DNA of 64,000 bases, taken from NCBI GenBank assembly GCA_927797885.1, contig OV696605.1, positions 3,013,157 through 3,077,156 of the forward strand, in the 5' to 3' direction. The notes below the pieces were generated by a model. The model ran no database searches and was not told the DNA's origin. It saw nothing but the letters and a program-made list of their open reading frames with translations. Both the position numbers and the translations under genes were made by a program. This DNA comes from Gloeomargaritales cyanobacterium VI4D9 (GTDB lineage: Bacteria > Cyanobacteriota > Cyanobacteriia > Gloeomargaritales > Gloeomargaritaceae). Shown piece after piece: positions 16,241-25,535 of the stretch (the first letter of the stretch is position 1; the number at the start of each line of letters is the position of its first letter).

Positions 16241-17476
16241 TTATCGTGTTTGTGAAACAGGTGAATTTTTTACCTGCTGATAAAGTGCCATATACCGTCG
16301 GGCTTGTTGTCCCAAGTCGTACTCCTGTAGGGCAACTTCTCGGCAGTTGCGGGCAATTTGTTGACGATACCCCTCATTGACAAGCATCTGCTCAATTTGA
16401 TGGGCTAAGTCCTGGGGATTTTCGGGTTCGGCTAACAAACCAGTAATACCCGGTCGCACCAATTCTGGCACTCCCCCCACCGCAAAAGCAATTAGGGGTG
16501 TTCCACAAGCCATTGCTTCTTGAAGAACTAGGGGTAAGTTATCTGCCCGGGTTGGTAGAATAAACACATCAGCGGCGGCAAAAATCCCGGCTTTTAATTG
16601 GTCTAACTGAATGTAACCTAGGGGATAAACTGCCATATCTACCCCTGTTTTTAATACATTACCCGCTGTACCCATTGCCATTACAATAGTTTCTTTTTTG
16701 AGGGTAATTGGCAATAAATTTAATGCTTGGATCAATAAACGGCTACCTTTTCGGGGGTCATGAAAATTGAGGGAAGAAGTGAGTAAGACATATTTTTTAT
16801 CACCAATGCCTAGGAAATAACGACACCATTCCTTTTCCATAGGGCGATAGGTTTCCAGGTCAACGCCGTTAGGAATATGATGAATCTCCAAATGATTTAA
16901 CATACTGGACTGGACTTGATTCATTAACCAACGGCTGGGGGTAACAATCGTTAAATGGGCGTGGTGATAGACCCAATTTTTGAGTCGCCATTCGATGGCG
17001 GTACTATCCCGTTTAATCGCTGGATAAATGTTCAAGTAAGGGCAGCAACCACAGCCTTTTTGCCAGCGATTGCAATCAAAGCTATAGCTACAATGCCCTG
17101 TAAAACTCCACATATCATGCAGGGTATAAATTCCCGGTTTATGGCGGGTTAAATAGGGCAAAAACAAATAATTAAAGTAGCCCCCATGTAAATTATGGAA
17201 ATTCAAAACATCTGCCTCTTGATAAAAGGGATGTTTGACAATCGCTTGCGTACCCCATTGGGTGACATAATTTAAGCCTAAAATATCTGCGAGGTTCTGT
17301 AATTTTTTCCGAAAGGGAGTCCTGGGGATGGCTACTATGAAAGGGTCTGTTTGGGTCACCTGACCAACCAAAAGTTTGGAGGCAATTCCCTGGCGCAACA
17401 AACCCTGGTGCAGGCGGTAGGCGGCAATCGCCCCTCCGCCAAGGCAATCTGACTGATTGATGTGTAAAACATTCAT
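16241..17476 (-). CDS. GT4-family glycosyltransferase
   Basis: This 411-residue GT-B fold enzyme starts with MNVLHINQSDCLGGGAIAAY, which holds the glycine-rich acceptor loop. Its nucleotide-sugar site shows PSRWL, IPNGVDLETYRP, LPTRADNLPLVLQEAMACGT (EX7E-like motif) and GLLAEPENPQDLA. A cysteine-rich stretch (CNRWQKGCGCCPYL) near residue 140 is typical of the WcaC-like subgroup. It probably adds sugars to surface polysaccharide; donor and acceptor are unknown. It stands alone between the two copies of the duplicated block, with lower GC than the ribosomal genes, suggesting later arrival. Confidence 0.85.
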   Translation of the reverse strand: MNVLHINQSDCLGGGAIAAYRLHQGLLRQGIASKLLVGQVTQTDPFIVAIPRTPFRKKLQNLADILGLNYVTQWGTQAIVKHPFYQEADVLNFHNLHGGYFNYLFLPYLTRHKPGIYTLHDMWSFTGHCSYSFDCNRWQKGCGCCPYLNIYPAIKRDSTAIEWRLKNWVYHHAHLTIVTPSRWLMNQVQSSMLNHLEIHHIPNGVDLETYRPMEKEWCRYFLGIGDKKYVLLTSSLNFHDPRKGSRLLIQALNLLPITLKKETIVMAMGTAGNVLKTGVDMAVYPLGYIQLDQLKAGIFAAADVFILPTRADNLPLVLQEAMACGTPLIAFAVGGVPELVRPGITGLLAEPENPQDLAHQIEQMLVNEGYRQQIARNCREVALQEYDLGQQARRYMALYQQVKNSPVSQTR

Positions 17477-17570
17477 GGCTTAAATCCTACAGCAATCCCA
17501 CCGGATAGGGTCGGCGGCGAAATCATTGAGGGGATAAATATTTTTGGAGCATGGAAGGGAGGGACATTCT

Positions 17571-17680
17571 AAAGCACCTCTGTAAATTCAAAGTTAGCGG
17601 TCGCACGCCCTTGGTTCTCAATAATATTGATATTCCAGCGAGATAACCTTCTGGTAATGCAAATAACATAGAAGTGCCCT
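17571..17680. repeat. 110-bp miniature element with IS5-like ends, copy 1
   Basis: The ends AAAGCACCTCTG and TAGAAGTGCCCT form imperfect inverted repeats that resemble the ends of the complete IS5-family element at 59510-60752 (GGGCACCTCTATT). It has no reading frame. The middle (AAAGTTAGCGGTCG) recurs, inverted, in the copy at 48578-48686. Its right end abuts the start of duplicated segment R1 copy B almost exactly. Confidence 0.7.
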
Positions 17681-18124
17681 GAAGGTTATCTCACTACAAG
17701 GCTGAGAAGTCCAGGGGCGGTGTCCCTGCGACCCCGTATTCTGCCCTAGGATTTTAGTCTTGGGCTGTCGCTAGGTTTCTCACTTCGCTCATGTCCCTGC
17801 CCCCTTAGTTGCATTGATTGGATGAATGTGGGAGTACCAACACCTGGGCATTACAATCCCTGGACAAATTAACCCAAGGAGATGTGGTCTTTACCCCCCG
17901 ACAGACGGCAGGGCGAGGACAACAGGGACGTTCTTGGCATGCCCCAGCAGGGGTTTTCACCGCCTCGTTTATTTTAGAACCGCTGGCTCCCCGGAATTGC
18001 CCTGGTTGAGTTTGGCGGCGGGGTTGGCAGTGATCCATGCGGTCGAGGATTTACTGCCCCTGCCTGCCCTGGGGTTGGGCATCAAATGGCCGAATGATGT
18101 ATTACTCTGGGGGCAGAAGGTGGG
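17679..18124. repeat. Duplicated segment R1, copy B
   Basis: Second copy of 4033-4478. It ends inside birA at GAAGGTGG, where the sequence switches to the middle of atzF (R2 copy B) across a short G-rich microhomology. Confidence 0.9.
17791..18124 (+). pseudogene. Broken duplicate of birA (5' half)
   Basis: The start ATG matches birA, but codon 6 is a TAG stop (TGG in the intact gene). A one-base loss near 17995 shifts the frame, and the 3' half is replaced by atzF sequence at 18125. No ligase can be made from it. Part of it is read in frame as the N-terminus of the chimeric reading frame described below. Confidence 0.9.
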
Positions 18125-19214
18125 GGGTCTGCGGGTGGGGGTGCCGCCGCGGGAGCAGTTGGATTTTTTTGGCAATCAGGCGGCGGCGGAGAATTACCAG
18201 CAGGCGTTGACCCGGCTGGCAGGGTTGGGGTGTACCTTGGTCACGGTGGATGTTATGCCGTTTTTGGCGGCGGGTGACTTATTGTATGAGGGGGCGTGGT
18301 TAGCCGAGCGCACGGCGGAGGTGGGGGAATTTCTCCGCCAGACCCAGGCGGGGGTTGACCCGGTGGTGCGGCAGATTATCCTGGCAGGTGAGGCGATTTC
18401 TGGGGTGCGGGTGTTCCAAGATATGTACCGTTTGGCGGCACTGCAACGGAAAACCGAGATGCAATGGGCGCAGATGGACATGCTGGTTCTGCCCACCACC
18501 GGGACGATTTACCGGGTAACGGAAGTGCTGGCTGAACCCATCGCCCTGAATCGCAATTTGGGACGGTACACCAACTTTGTGAATTTACTCGACCTGTGTG
18601 CCTTGGCACTACCGAGCGGCAGGCAACCCAACGGTCTCCCGACCGGCATCACCCTCATGGCAAGGGCGGAGCGGGATCAATGGCTGTGCCACTGGGGGCA
18701 ACGGTATCAAGCGGCACTGGGGGGAATGTTGGGGGCGACTGGGATTCCTTGGGGGGGGGATTGCCTCATGACCGAACCCTACCGCTTGGCGGTCGTCGGT
18801 GCCCATTTGACCGGACAACCTTTGAACTATCAACTGCAAGAATTACAGGCTCGGTGCCTGCGTACCTGTACCACCGCCCCCATTTACCGCTTGTACGCCC
18901 TTTTTGGTGGGGAGATACCCAAACCCGGTCTGGTGCGTCAAAGGGCAGGGCAACCGGGCTATGCCATTGAAGTGGAAGTCTGGGCTTTGTCAGCTACCAG
19001 TTTTGGTCAATTTGTGGCGCAAATTCCCTCACCCCTGGGGATTGGCACGCTGATTTTAGAAGACGGGGAAACGGTCAAGGGCTTTGTGTGTGAGTCGTTT
19101 GCGGTGGCGGATGCCCTGGATATTTCCCATTACGGCGGCTGGCGGGCGTATCTGGCGGCGCAGGCGAGAAAAAATTCCTCAGAACCCCTAGACAAATCCA
19201 GAGATTCAGTCTAG
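17826..19214 (+). CDS. Chimeric open reading frame: birA fragment, amidase fragment and allophanate hydrolase C-domain
   Basis: A 462-codon frame runs through the junction. Its first 50 or so residues are out-of-frame birA. In-frame BirA residues follow (LSLAAGLAVIHAVEDLLPLP to IKWPNDVLLWGQKVGG), then AtzF from about its residue 246 to the end, then the complete C-domain. The amidase catalytic Lys and Ser residues are absent, so the amidase part is dead. Notably, the stop that separates atzF from the C-domain gene in copy A is gone, so the two are fused as in ordinary AtzF proteins. Whether it is translated from 17826 is doubtful; no good ribosome-binding site is seen there. Confidence 0.4.
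   Translation: MWEYQHLGITIPGQINPRRCGLYPPTDGRARTTGTFLACPSRGFHRLVYFRTAGSPELPWLSLAAGLAVIHAVEDLLPLPALGLGIKWPNDVLLWGQKVGGLRVGVPPREQLDFFGNQAAAENYQQALTRLAGLGCTLVTVDVMPFLAAGDLLYEGAWLAERTAEVGEFLRQTQAGVDPVVRQIILAGEAISGVRVFQDMYRLAALQRKTEMQWAQMDMLVLPTTGTIYRVTEVLAEPIALNRNLGRYTNFVNLLDLCALALPSGRQPNGLPTGITLMARAERDQWLCHWGQRYQAALGGMLGATGIPWGGDCLMTEPYRLAVVGAHLTGQPLNYQLQELQARCLRTCTTAPIYRLYALFGGEIPKPGLVRQRAGQPGYAIEVEVWALSATSFGQFVAQIPSPLGIGTLILEDGETVKGFVCESFAVADALDISHYGGWRAYLAAQARKNSSEPLDKSRDSV
18768..19214 (+). CDS. Second copy of stand-alone allophanate hydrolase C-terminal domain
   Basis: The 148-residue frame from ATG 18768 is nearly identical to the protein encoded at 14751-15197; differences include Phe for Ala in the YRLYALFGGE region and Gln for His in SFGQFVAQ. 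The AGGAGGT site of copy A is replaced by a run of G (GGGGGGGGGATTGCCTC), so independent translation may be weaker. It is intact as a domain and could supplement the first copy, or it may be expressed only as the C-terminus of the chimeric frame. Confidence 0.6.
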   Translation: MTEPYRLAVVGAHLTGQPLNYQLQELQARCLRTCTTAPIYRLYALFGGEIPKPGLVRQRAGQPGYAIEVEVWALSATSFGQFVAQIPSPLGIGTLILEDGETVKGFVCESFAVADALDISHYGGWRAYLAAQARKNSSEPLDKSRDSV

Positions 19215-19248
19215 TATTTTAGATTGTGTCGCTAATCCACTGACCCGG

Positions 19249-19276
19249 TTGACCCTGGAACAGTGGGAGATACTGC
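19249..19276 (+). promoter_or_regulatory. Candidate promoter of the ribosomal protein cluster
   Basis: TTGACC (19249-19254) and TACTGC (19271-19276) are separated by 16 bp, about 150 bp before the rplC start. The same sequence is present at the truncated copy (15232-15259). The -10 match is weak. Confidence 0.3.
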
Positions 19277-19422
19277 ATACCTTGGTAGTAATTTACGGGG
19301 GAATGTAAGTCTCGGGGCGACTGGGATAGAGTTTGGTTTGTGCATGGGTTTACTCCTATCGTGTTTCCTGTTCGGGAAATGCGGTTGAACCTGTGGGATT
19401 GATGGCGTTGTGGAGGCCAGTC

Positions 19423-20064
19423 GTGGCATTGGGAATCCTGGGAACCAAGTTGGGCATGACCCAGCTTTTTGATGAAACGGGCAAGGCGGTGCCGGTGACG
19501 GTGGTGCAGGCGGGGCCTTGTACGGTGACGCAGTTGAAAACCACCGCCACGGATGGCTACGATGCGGTGCAACTAGGGTTTGGGGTGACCCGGGAAAAGA
19601 CCCTGAGCAAGCCGGAGCGGGGACATTTGCAAAAGGCGAACGCCCCGTGGGTCAAGCATCTGCGGGAATACCGGTTGGACAATCCCACCCAGTACCAGGT
19701 GGGTCAGCAGATTACGGTGGCATTGTTCCAGCCGGGGCAACGGGTGGACGTGGTGGGCACCAGCATCGGGCGGGGCTTTGCCGGGTATCAACGGCGGCAC
19801 CATTTTGGGCGGGGGCCAATGGCGCACGGTTCCAAAAACCACCGCCAGCCCGGTTCGATTGGGGCGGGTACTACCCCGGGGCGGGTCTATCCGGGGAAAC
19901 GCATGGCGGGGCAAATGGGCAACCAGCGGGTGACAATCAAAGATTTGAGCATCTTTAAGATTGACCCGGAGCGCCATTTGATCCTGATTCGGGGGTCAGT
20001 GCCGGGCAAACCGGGTGCCCTGGTGAGTGTCACCCCCGCCAAACTTGTGGGCGCAAAGGGGTAA
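19423..20064 (+). CDS. rplC: 50S ribosomal protein L3
   Basis: This 213-residue L3 has the usual cyanobacterial length. [20 protein letters not shown] opens it; the [20 protein letters not shown] and [20 protein letters not shown] loop is the conserved segment reaching toward the peptidyl transferase centre. GTG 19423 is selected because a GGAGG precedes it and the conserved N-terminus starts here; the upstream frame extension is leader. It is the first gene of the ribosomal cluster, with rplD 3 bp later. Its first 148 codons are duplicated at 15406. Confidence 0.96.
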   Translation: MALGILGTKLGMTQLFDETGKAVPVTVVQAGPCTVTQLKTTATDGYDAVQLGFGVTREKTLSKPERGHLQKANAPWVKHLREYRLDNPTQYQVGQQITVALFQPGQRVDVVGTSIGRGFAGYQRRHHFGRGPMAHGSKNHRQPGSIGAGTTPGRVYPGKRMAGQMGNQRVTIKDLSIFKIDPERHLILIRGSVPGKPGALVSVTPAKLVGAKG

Positions 20065-20067
20065 ATC

Positions 20068-20718
20068 ATGGTGGCATTAGCGGTCAAAAATTGGCAAGGG
20101 GAAACCAGCGGCGAAGCGCCCTTGGAACTGCGGGTGGCGAAACCGGAGACGGCGAACCATATCCTGCATCGGGCAGTGGTGCGGCAATTAGCCCATGCCC
20201 GGCAGGGAACCGCCTGTACCAAAACCCGGGCGGAGGTCAGCGGCGGTGGACGCAAACCCTGGCGACAAAAGGGCACAGGGCGGGCAAGGGCGGGTTCCAA
20301 TCGCTCCCCCCTGTGGCGGGGTGGGGGGGTGATTTTTGGCCCCAAACCCCGGGATTACGAGTTGAAAATGAACCGGAAAGAACGCCGGTTGGCGCTTCGC
20401 ACCGCCTTGATGAACCGGGTCGAGCAGACCATTGTGGTGGAAGAATTTACGGAGCAATTGCCCCGCCCCAAAACCAAGGAAATGGTGCAAGCCCTGAGCC
20501 GGTGGGGGGCTGACCCGGAAGCCAAAATTTTGTTGATCGTGCCGGACATTACGGAAACCCTGGGGTTATCGGTGCGGAATTTGCCCCGGTTGACCCTCTT
20601 GCGGGCGGATCAATTAAATGTGTGGGACATTCTCCATGCGGACACCCTCGTGGTGACGGTGGGGGCGTTGCAAAAAATTCAGGAGGTGTACGGGGATGGG
20701 TCGGATCACCACGCTTAA
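20068..20718 (+). CDS. rplD: 50S ribosomal protein L4
   Basis: 216 residues. The extended loop [20 protein letters not shown] followed by [20 protein letters not shown] is the L4 signature that lines the exit tunnel. In E. coli L4 also represses its own operon; whether that holds here cannot be seen. It follows rplC by 3 bp, and its last 23 bases overlap rplW. Confidence 0.96.
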   Translation: MVALAVKNWQGETSGEAPLELRVAKPETANHILHRAVVRQLAHARQGTACTKTRAEVSGGGRKPWRQKGTGRARAGSNRSPLWRGGGVIFGPKPRDYELKMNRKERRLALRTALMNRVEQTIVVEEFTEQLPRPKTKEMVQALSRWGADPEAKILLIVPDITETLGLSVRNLPRLTLLRADQLNVWDILHADTLVVTVGALQKIQEVYGDGSDHHA

Positions 20719-21022
20719 ACCCCGCCAGGATGACCCCCGTCGGTTGGTGGATTGTATTATCCGCCCCCTGGTGACGGAGAAGGCGACCCGGTTGTTGGAG
20801 CAGAACCAATACACGTTTGCCGTGCGTCCCCAAGCTACCAAGCCGGAGATCAAAGCCGCTATTGAACTGCTGTTTGACGTGAAGGTGGTGGCGGTGAATA
20901 CCCTGCATCCGGCGGAGCGCCGGAAACGGGTGGGGCGGTTTGCGGGGCAAAAACCCCATTACAAAAAGGCGATGGTGACCCTGGCCAAGGGTGACCAAAT
21001 TGTGCTGTTTCCGGAGGTGTAG
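20696..21022 (+). CDS. rplW: 50S ribosomal protein L23
   Basis: 108 residues. [20 protein letters not shown] and [20 protein letters not shown] are conserved L23 segments. L23 sits at the tunnel exit and docks trigger factor and SRP. A GGAGG lies before ATG 20696, within the rplD end, so the 23-nt overlap and the slightly long N-terminus are probably real. Confidence 0.94.
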   Translation: MGRITTLKPRQDDPRRLVDCIIRPLVTEKATRLLEQNQYTFAVRPQATKPEIKAAIELLFDVKVVAVNTLHPAERRKRVGRFAGQKPHYKKAMVTLAKGDQIVLFPEV

Positions 21023-21031
21023 GAGCGACCT

Positions 21032-21868
21032 ATGGCTTTACGTATTTATCGTCCTTTAACGCCAGGCACCCGGGAACGCTCGGTTTCAGATTTTGCCGAA
21101 ATTACTAAAACCAAACCGGAAAAATCCCTGGTCACCCACCACCATTCCCCTAAGGGGCGCAACAACCGGGGGGTGATCACCACTCGCCATCGGGGCGGCG
21201 GCCACAAACAGTTGTACCGGCTTGTGGATTTTCGGCGGGACAAGCGGGGGATTCCGGCGAAAGTGGCGGCTATTGAGTACGACCCCAACCGCAACGCCCG
21301 TTTAGCCCTGCTCTATTACCGGGATGGGGAAAAACGCTACATTTTGCATCCCCGCAAGCTGGCGGTGGGGGCGACGGTGATCGCTGGCCCGGATGCCCCG
21401 ATTGAGATTGGCAATGCCCTACCCCTGAGCAACATCCCTTTGGGGACGGAGGTGCATAACGTGGAATTGGTGCCCGGTAAGGGGGCGCAGATGGTGCGTG
21501 CGGCGGGTGCCAGTGCCCAGGTGGTGGCCAAGGAGGGGGATTTTGTCGCCCTGAAATTGCCCTCCGGGGAGGTGCGCCTGTTCCGGCGGGAAGGCTATGC
21601 CACCATCGGGCAGGTGGGGAATGTGGAACACAACAACATCACCCTGGGGAAAGCGGGGCGCAAACGCTGGCTGGGTCGTCGTCCCGAGGTGCGTGGTTCG
21701 GTGATGAACCCGGTGGATCACCCCCACGGGGGCGGGGAGGGGCGGGCACCCATTGGCCGCAGTGGCCCGGTCACCCCCTGGGGCAAACCCGCCTTGGGGC
21801 GCAAAACCCGCAAGCGCCATAAACCCAGCGATAAGTTGATTATCCGTCGTCGGAAAGGGAGGAACTAG
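21032..21868 (+). CDS. rplB: 50S ribosomal protein L2
   Basis: 278 residues. Conserved RNA-binding parts include [20 protein letters not shown] and the C-terminal [18 protein letters not shown] with the near-invariant His of L2 next to the peptidyl transferase centre. [20 protein letters not shown] closes the protein. It has the normal length and lies 9 bp after rplW. Confidence 0.97.
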   Translation: MALRIYRPLTPGTRERSVSDFAEITKTKPEKSLVTHHHSPKGRNNRGVITTRHRGGGHKQLYRLVDFRRDKRGIPAKVAAIEYDPNRNARLALLYYRDGEKRYILHPRKLAVGATVIAGPDAPIEIGNALPLSNIPLGTEVHNVELVPGKGAQMVRAAGASAQVVAKEGDFVALKLPSGEVRLFRREGYATIGQVGNVEHNNITLGKAGRKRWLGRRPEVRGSVMNPVDHPHGGGEGRAPIGRSGPVTPWGKPALGRKTRKRHKPSDKLIIRRRKGRN

Positions 21869-21870
21869 CC

Positions 21871-22149
21871 ATGCCCCGGTCATTGAAAAAAGGGCCGTTT
21901 GTGGCCGACCACCTGCTCAGCAAAATTGAAAAGCTGAACGAGCGCAATGAGAAACAGGTGATCAAAACCTGGTCCCGGGCATCCACGATTGTGCCGGAGA
22001 TGATCGGGCATACGATTGCGGTCTATAACGGCAAACAGCACGTCCCCGTGTACGTCACCGACCAGATGGTGGGGCATAAATTGGGGGAATTTGCCCCGAC
22101 CCGCACCTTCAGGGGGCATACCAAAAGTGACAAGAAAGCCAAACGCTAG
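21871..22149 (+). CDS. rpsS: 30S ribosomal protein S19
   Basis: 92 residues starting [20 protein letters not shown], with [20 protein letters not shown] and [20 protein letters not shown], all hallmark S19 segments in the 30S head. It begins 2 bp after rplB. Confidence 0.97.
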   Translation: MPRSLKKGPFVADHLLSKIEKLNERNEKQVIKTWSRASTIVPEMIGHTIAVYNGKQHVPVYVTDQMVGHKLGEFAPTRTFRGHTKSDKKAKR

Positions 22150-22158
22150 GAGGAGGAC

Positions 22159-22536
22159 ATGGTGATTGCCACGGAAGGCCCGGAAGTGCGTGCCGTATTG
22201 CGCTTTACCCGTTTGGCTCCCAACAAGGTGCGGCGGGTGTTGGATCAGATTCGGGGGCGGAGCTACCGGGAAGCCCTGATGATCCTGGAATTTATGCCCT
22301 ACCGTCCCTGTGGGCCCGTGATGCAGTTATTGCGTTCGGCGGCGGCCAATGCGGAGCGCAATAACGGTTTGGATCGCACCAAGCTGGTGATTACCCAGGC
22401 GCGGGCGGACGGGGGGCCGATGCTCAAACGCTACCAACCCCGGGCTCGGGGGCAAGCCTACCGGATTCACAAACCCACCTGTCACATCACCATTGCGGTG
22501 CGGGAACGGGCGGACAACCAAGGGGAGGGCAAATAA
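22159..22536 (+). CDS. rplV: 50S ribosomal protein L22
   Basis: 125 residues. [20 protein letters not shown] opens the fold, and the tunnel loop [20 protein letters not shown] is the L22 beta-hairpin. The C-terminus is a little longer than the E. coli protein. AGGAGG precedes the ATG. Confidence 0.96.
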   Translation: MVIATEGPEVRAVLRFTRLAPNKVRRVLDQIRGRSYREALMILEFMPYRPCGPVMQLLRSAAANAERNNGLDRTKLVITQARADGGPMLKRYQPRARGQAYRIHKPTCHITIAVRERADNQGEGK

Positions 22537-22538
22537 TC

Positions 22539-23273
22539 ATGGGACAAAAGACACATCCGGTGGGATTTCGGTTGGGGATTATCCGGGAGCACCAGTCCCG
22601 TTGGTTTGCCCCCCACCGCCAGTACCCGGAACTGTTACAGGAAGACCAAAAAATTCGGGAATTTATCATGAAAAAGCTGGGGAAAGCCGCCATCGCCCGG
22701 GTGCACATCCAGCGCAAGGCCGACCAAATCGAATTGGCGGTGCATACGGGTCGCCCGGGGGTGGTGGTGGGTCAGCGGGGTGCGGGGATCGAAGCCCTCC
22801 GCAAGGACGTGGAAAAACTCCTGGGGCGGCAACAGGTGAAAATCCGGGTGGTGGAAATCAACAAGGTGGATGCGGAAGCCCCCCTCTTGGCGGATTACAT
22901 CGTGGAGCAGTTGGAAAAGCGGGTTGCCTTCCGGCGGGCGGTGAAACAGGCGATCCAGCGGGCGCAACGGGCGGAAGTGCAGGGGATCAAAATCATGGTG
23001 GCCGGACGGCTGAACGGGGCGGAAATCGCCCGCAGTGAATGGGTACGGGAAGGCCGGGTGCCTTTGCAAACCCTGCGCGCTGACATTGACTTTGCCCAGC
23101 GCACCGCCAAAACCATCTACGGCATCCTGGGGGTGAAGGTGTGGGTGTTTCGGGGGGAAGTGGTGCCCGGTGTCCCGGAAGCCCCCGCCGTCCGTACCGG
23201 CAAACCCAACGCCCGTCCCCCCCGCCGTCGGCAACAGTTTGAAGACCGTTCAGGAGCCGAGGTACAGGAGTAG
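22539..23273 (+). CDS. rpsC: 30S ribosomal protein S3
   Basis: 244 residues. [20 protein letters not shown] starts the protein, followed by the KH domain ([20 protein letters not shown]) and the C-terminal [13 protein letters not shown] motif at the mRNA entry. The C-terminal tail is Pro/Arg rich. It begins 2 bp after rplV. Confidence 0.97.
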   Translation: MGQKTHPVGFRLGIIREHQSRWFAPHRQYPELLQEDQKIREFIMKKLGKAAIARVHIQRKADQIELAVHTGRPGVVVGQRGAGIEALRKDVEKLLGRQQVKIRVVEINKVDAEAPLLADYIVEQLEKRVAFRRAVKQAIQRAQRAEVQGIKIMVAGRLNGAEIARSEWVREGRVPLQTLRADIDFAQRTAKTIYGILGVKVWVFRGEVVPGVPEAPAVRTGKPNARPPRRRQQFEDRSGAEVQE

Positions 23274-23279
23274 GAAACC

Positions 23280-23729
23280 ATGCTTAGCCCAAAACGTACC
23301 AAATTTCGCAAACAACAACGGGGCAACCGCCGGGGTGCCGCCAGCCGGGGCAACACGATTGTGTTCGGGGATTATGGACTGCAAGCCCAAGCCCCCGCCT
23401 GGATTACCGCCCGTCAGATCGAAGCCTGTCGGCGGGCCATGAACCGGTGCATCAAGCGGGTCGGCAAGATTTGGATTCGCATCTTTCCCGACAAACCCGT
23501 GACCCTGCGCCCGGCGGAAACCCGGATGGGTTCGGGGAAAGGCTCCCCGGAATTTTGGGTGGCGGTGGTCAAACCCGGCACCATCCTCTTTGAAATGGGC
23601 AATGGTGTCCCGGAGAGCGTGGCACGAGAAGCCATGCGGTTAGCCGCCTACAAACTGCCCATCAAAACCAAATTTATTACCCGTACAACCCAGGAGGTCT
23701 CCAGCGATGGCGTTCCCCAAAATGTCTGA
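23280..23729 (+). CDS. rplP: 50S ribosomal protein L16
   Basis: 149 residues. [18 protein letters not shown] and the strongly conserved [20 protein letters not shown] with [14 protein letters not shown] mark L16, which contacts tRNA in the A site. The C-terminal tail past residue 138 overlaps rpmC by 23 bp. Confidence 0.96.
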   Translation: MLSPKRTKFRKQQRGNRRGAASRGNTIVFGDYGLQAQAPAWITARQIEACRRAMNRCIKRVGKIWIRIFPDKPVTLRPAETRMGSGKGSPEFWVAVVKPGTILFEMGNGVPESVAREAMRLAAYKLPIKTKFITRTTQEVSSDGVPQNV

Positions 23730-23916
23730 CATCCAAGCCCTGGACGACACCCGGTTGGCTGAGGAAATCCTGGCGGTCAAAAAGGAACTGTTCCAACTGC
23801 GGTTTCGCCAAGCCACCCGTCAGCCGGTGAAAGCCCATGAATTTCGCCATGCCCGGCATAAGCTGGCGCAGTTGCTCACCCTAGAACACCAACGGAGGCA
23901 GCATCATGGCGGTTAA
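23707..23916 (+). CDS. rpmC: 50S ribosomal protein L29
   Basis: 69 residues: two-helix L29 with [20 protein letters not shown] and [14 protein letters not shown]. It contacts L23 at the tunnel exit. An AGGAGG inside the end of rplP precedes the start. It overlaps rpsQ by 11 bp. Confidence 0.93.
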   Translation: MAFPKMSDIQALDDTRLAEEILAVKKELFQLRFRQATRQPVKAHEFRHARHKLAQLLTLEHQRRQHHGG

Positions 23917-24163
23917 ACAACTGGTGGGGGTGGTGGTCAGCAACAAGATGGACAAAACCGTGGTGGTGGCGGTGGAAAACCGGGTGGCTCACCCCCGCTA
24001 CGGCAAAATCGTGGTGCGTACCAAGAAGTACAAAGCCCACGACGAGGAAAACCGTTGCCAGGAAGGCGACCGGGTGCGGATCGCAGAAACCCGTCCCTTG
24101 AGCCGTACCAAGCGGTGGCAAGTGATTGACATTCTCAGTACCACAGCCGGAGACACCCCATGA
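23906..24163 (+). CDS. rpsQ: 30S ribosomal protein S17
   Basis: 85 residues. [20 protein letters not shown] and [20 protein letters not shown] with [10 protein letters not shown] are diagnostic of the S17 OB fold. Its stop overlaps the rplN start (ATGA). Confidence 0.96.
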   Translation: MAVKQLVGVVVSNKMDKTVVVAVENRVAHPRYGKIVVRTKKYKAHDEENRCQEGDRVRIAETRPLSRTKRWQVIDILSTTAGDTP

Positions 24164-24561
24164 TCCAACCCCAGACCTATTTGAATGTGGCCGACAACAG
24201 CGGTGCCCGCCGGATCATGTGCATCCGGGTGCTGGGTTCTACCGTGGGCAGTAAGGGTTTAACCAAAGGCGGTGGGAGCAAAGTCACCGCTGGGATTGGC
24301 GATGTGATCGTAGCCGTGGTCAAGGATGCCGCCCCCAATATGCCTGTGAAAAAATCCGAGGTGGTGCGGGCGGTGGTCGTTCGTACCCGGAAAAATCTGC
24401 GGCGGGAAAGCGGCATGAGCATTCGCTTTGACGACAACGCCGCCGTGATCATTAACAAAGACGGCAACCCCCGGGGCACCCGGGTGTTTGGCCCCGTGGC
24501 GCGGGAACTGCGGGACCGTAACTTTACCAAAATTGTTTCCCTAGCACCGGAGGTCTTGTAA
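24160..24561 (+). CDS. rplN: 50S ribosomal protein L14
   Basis: 133 residues. [20 protein letters not shown] and [20 protein letters not shown] are classic L14 sequences; it binds at the subunit interface and silencing factor site. It is about 11 residues longer than the E. coli protein, at or near the C-terminus ([14 protein letters not shown]). TAA shares its last base with the rplX ATG. Confidence 0.96.
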   Translation: MIQPQTYLNVADNSGARRIMCIRVLGSTVGSKGLTKGGGSKVTAGIGDVIVAVVKDAAPNMPVKKSEVVRAVVVRTRKNLRRESGMSIRFDDNAAVIINKDGNPRGTRVFGPVARELRDRNFTKIVSLAPEVL

Positions 24562-24986
24562 TGGTACGGCGTTTGCAACCGGGGTTGGTGAAAAAGCTGA
24601 CCAAACAGGCGGGGATTCGCCCCCACCGCAACGGCCTGCGCTACAAGATGCACGTCCGCAAAGGGGACACGGTGCAGGTGATCAGCGGCGACGACAAGGG
24701 CAAAGTCGGGGAAGTGTTGCGGGTCTTGCCGGAAACCAGCCAGGTGATCGTGGCGGGGGTGAACATTCGCACCAAGCACGTCAAACCCCAACGGGAAGGG
24801 GAAAAGGGGCAAATTGTCCGGGCGGAAGCCCCTCTCCACAGCAGTAAGGTGATGCTCTATTCCAAAGAAAAAGATGTGGCCAGCCGGGTCTGTCACACCT
24901 ACACCGAAGACGGGCGCAAGGTGCGGATGCTGAAAAAAACCGGGGAACTGTTACTGCCCAAACCGACCAAGAAGAAGGGGAACTAG
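24561..24986 (+). CDS. rplX: 50S ribosomal protein L24
   Basis: 141 residues. The KOW motif is [20 protein letters not shown] followed by [20 protein letters not shown]. The first 29 residues form a basic extension, longer than usual; an internal ATG at 24648 would give the common length, but coupling with rplN (TAATG) favours 24561. L24 starts assembly of the 50S subunit. Confidence 0.93.
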   Translation: MVRRLQPGLVKKLTKQAGIRPHRNGLRYKMHVRKGDTVQVISGDDKGKVGEVLRVLPETSQVIVAGVNIRTKHVKPQREGEKGQIVRAEAPLHSSKVMLYSKEKDVASRVCHTYTEDGRKVRMLKKTGELLLPKPTKKKGN

Positions 24987-24987
24987 C

Positions 24988-25533
24988 ATGGCACAACGAT
25001 TGAAATCCCAATACCAGGAAACCGTCATCCCCCGCCTGATGCAGGAATTTGGCTACACCAACGTGCATCAGGTGCCCAAATTGGTGAAAGTCACCGTCAA
25101 CCGGGGCTTGGGAGAAGCCGCCCAAAACGCCAAAGCCCTGGAATCCTCCCTCCAGGAAATCACCCTGATTACCGGGCAAAAGGCGGTGGTGACCCGGGCG
25201 AAAAAGGCGATTGCGGGGTTCAAAATCCGCCAGGGGATGCCCGTGGGGATGATGGTCACCCTGCGGGGGGAGCGGATGTACAGCTTTTTGGAGCGGTTGA
25301 TCCATCTGGCTCTGCCCCGGATTCGGGACTTTCGGGGGATCAACCCCAAGGGTTTTGACGGGCGGGGCAATTACAGTTTGGGGCTAAAGGAGCAGTTGAT
25401 TTTTCCAGAGATCGAGTATGACAAAATTGACAAAATTCGGGGCATGGACATTGCCATCATCACCACTGCCCGCACTGACCGGGAGGGGTTGGCCCTGCTC
25501 AAAGCCCTCGGGATGCCGTTTCGGGAGAACTAA
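24988..25533 (+). CDS. rplE: 50S ribosomal protein L5
   Basis: 181 residues. [40 protein letters not shown] and [20 protein letters not shown] are conserved L5 segments. L5 joins 5S rRNA to the central protuberance. It has normal length and is adjacent to rplX. Confidence 0.97.
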   Translation: MAQRLKSQYQETVIPRLMQEFGYTNVHQVPKLVKVTVNRGLGEAAQNAKALESSLQEITLITGQKAVVTRAKKAIAGFKIRQGMPVGMMVTLRGERMYSFLERLIHLALPRIRDFRGINPKGFDGRGNYSLGLKEQLIFPEIEYDKIDKIRGMDIAIITTARTDREGLALLKALGMPFREN

Positions 25534-25535
25534 CG

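Larger units (their letters stand above)
18125..19867. repeat. Duplicated segment R2, copy B
   Basis: Second copy of 14109-15850. It runs without break into the intact rplC and the ribosomal cluster, so this side holds the functional rplC. Confidence 0.95.

Noticed and set aside
19344-19388. 15-codon upstream open frame in the rplC leader (starts [12 protein letters not shown])
   Set aside because: No ribosome-binding site and no ribosomal-leader-peptide precedent that I know; chance is likely.
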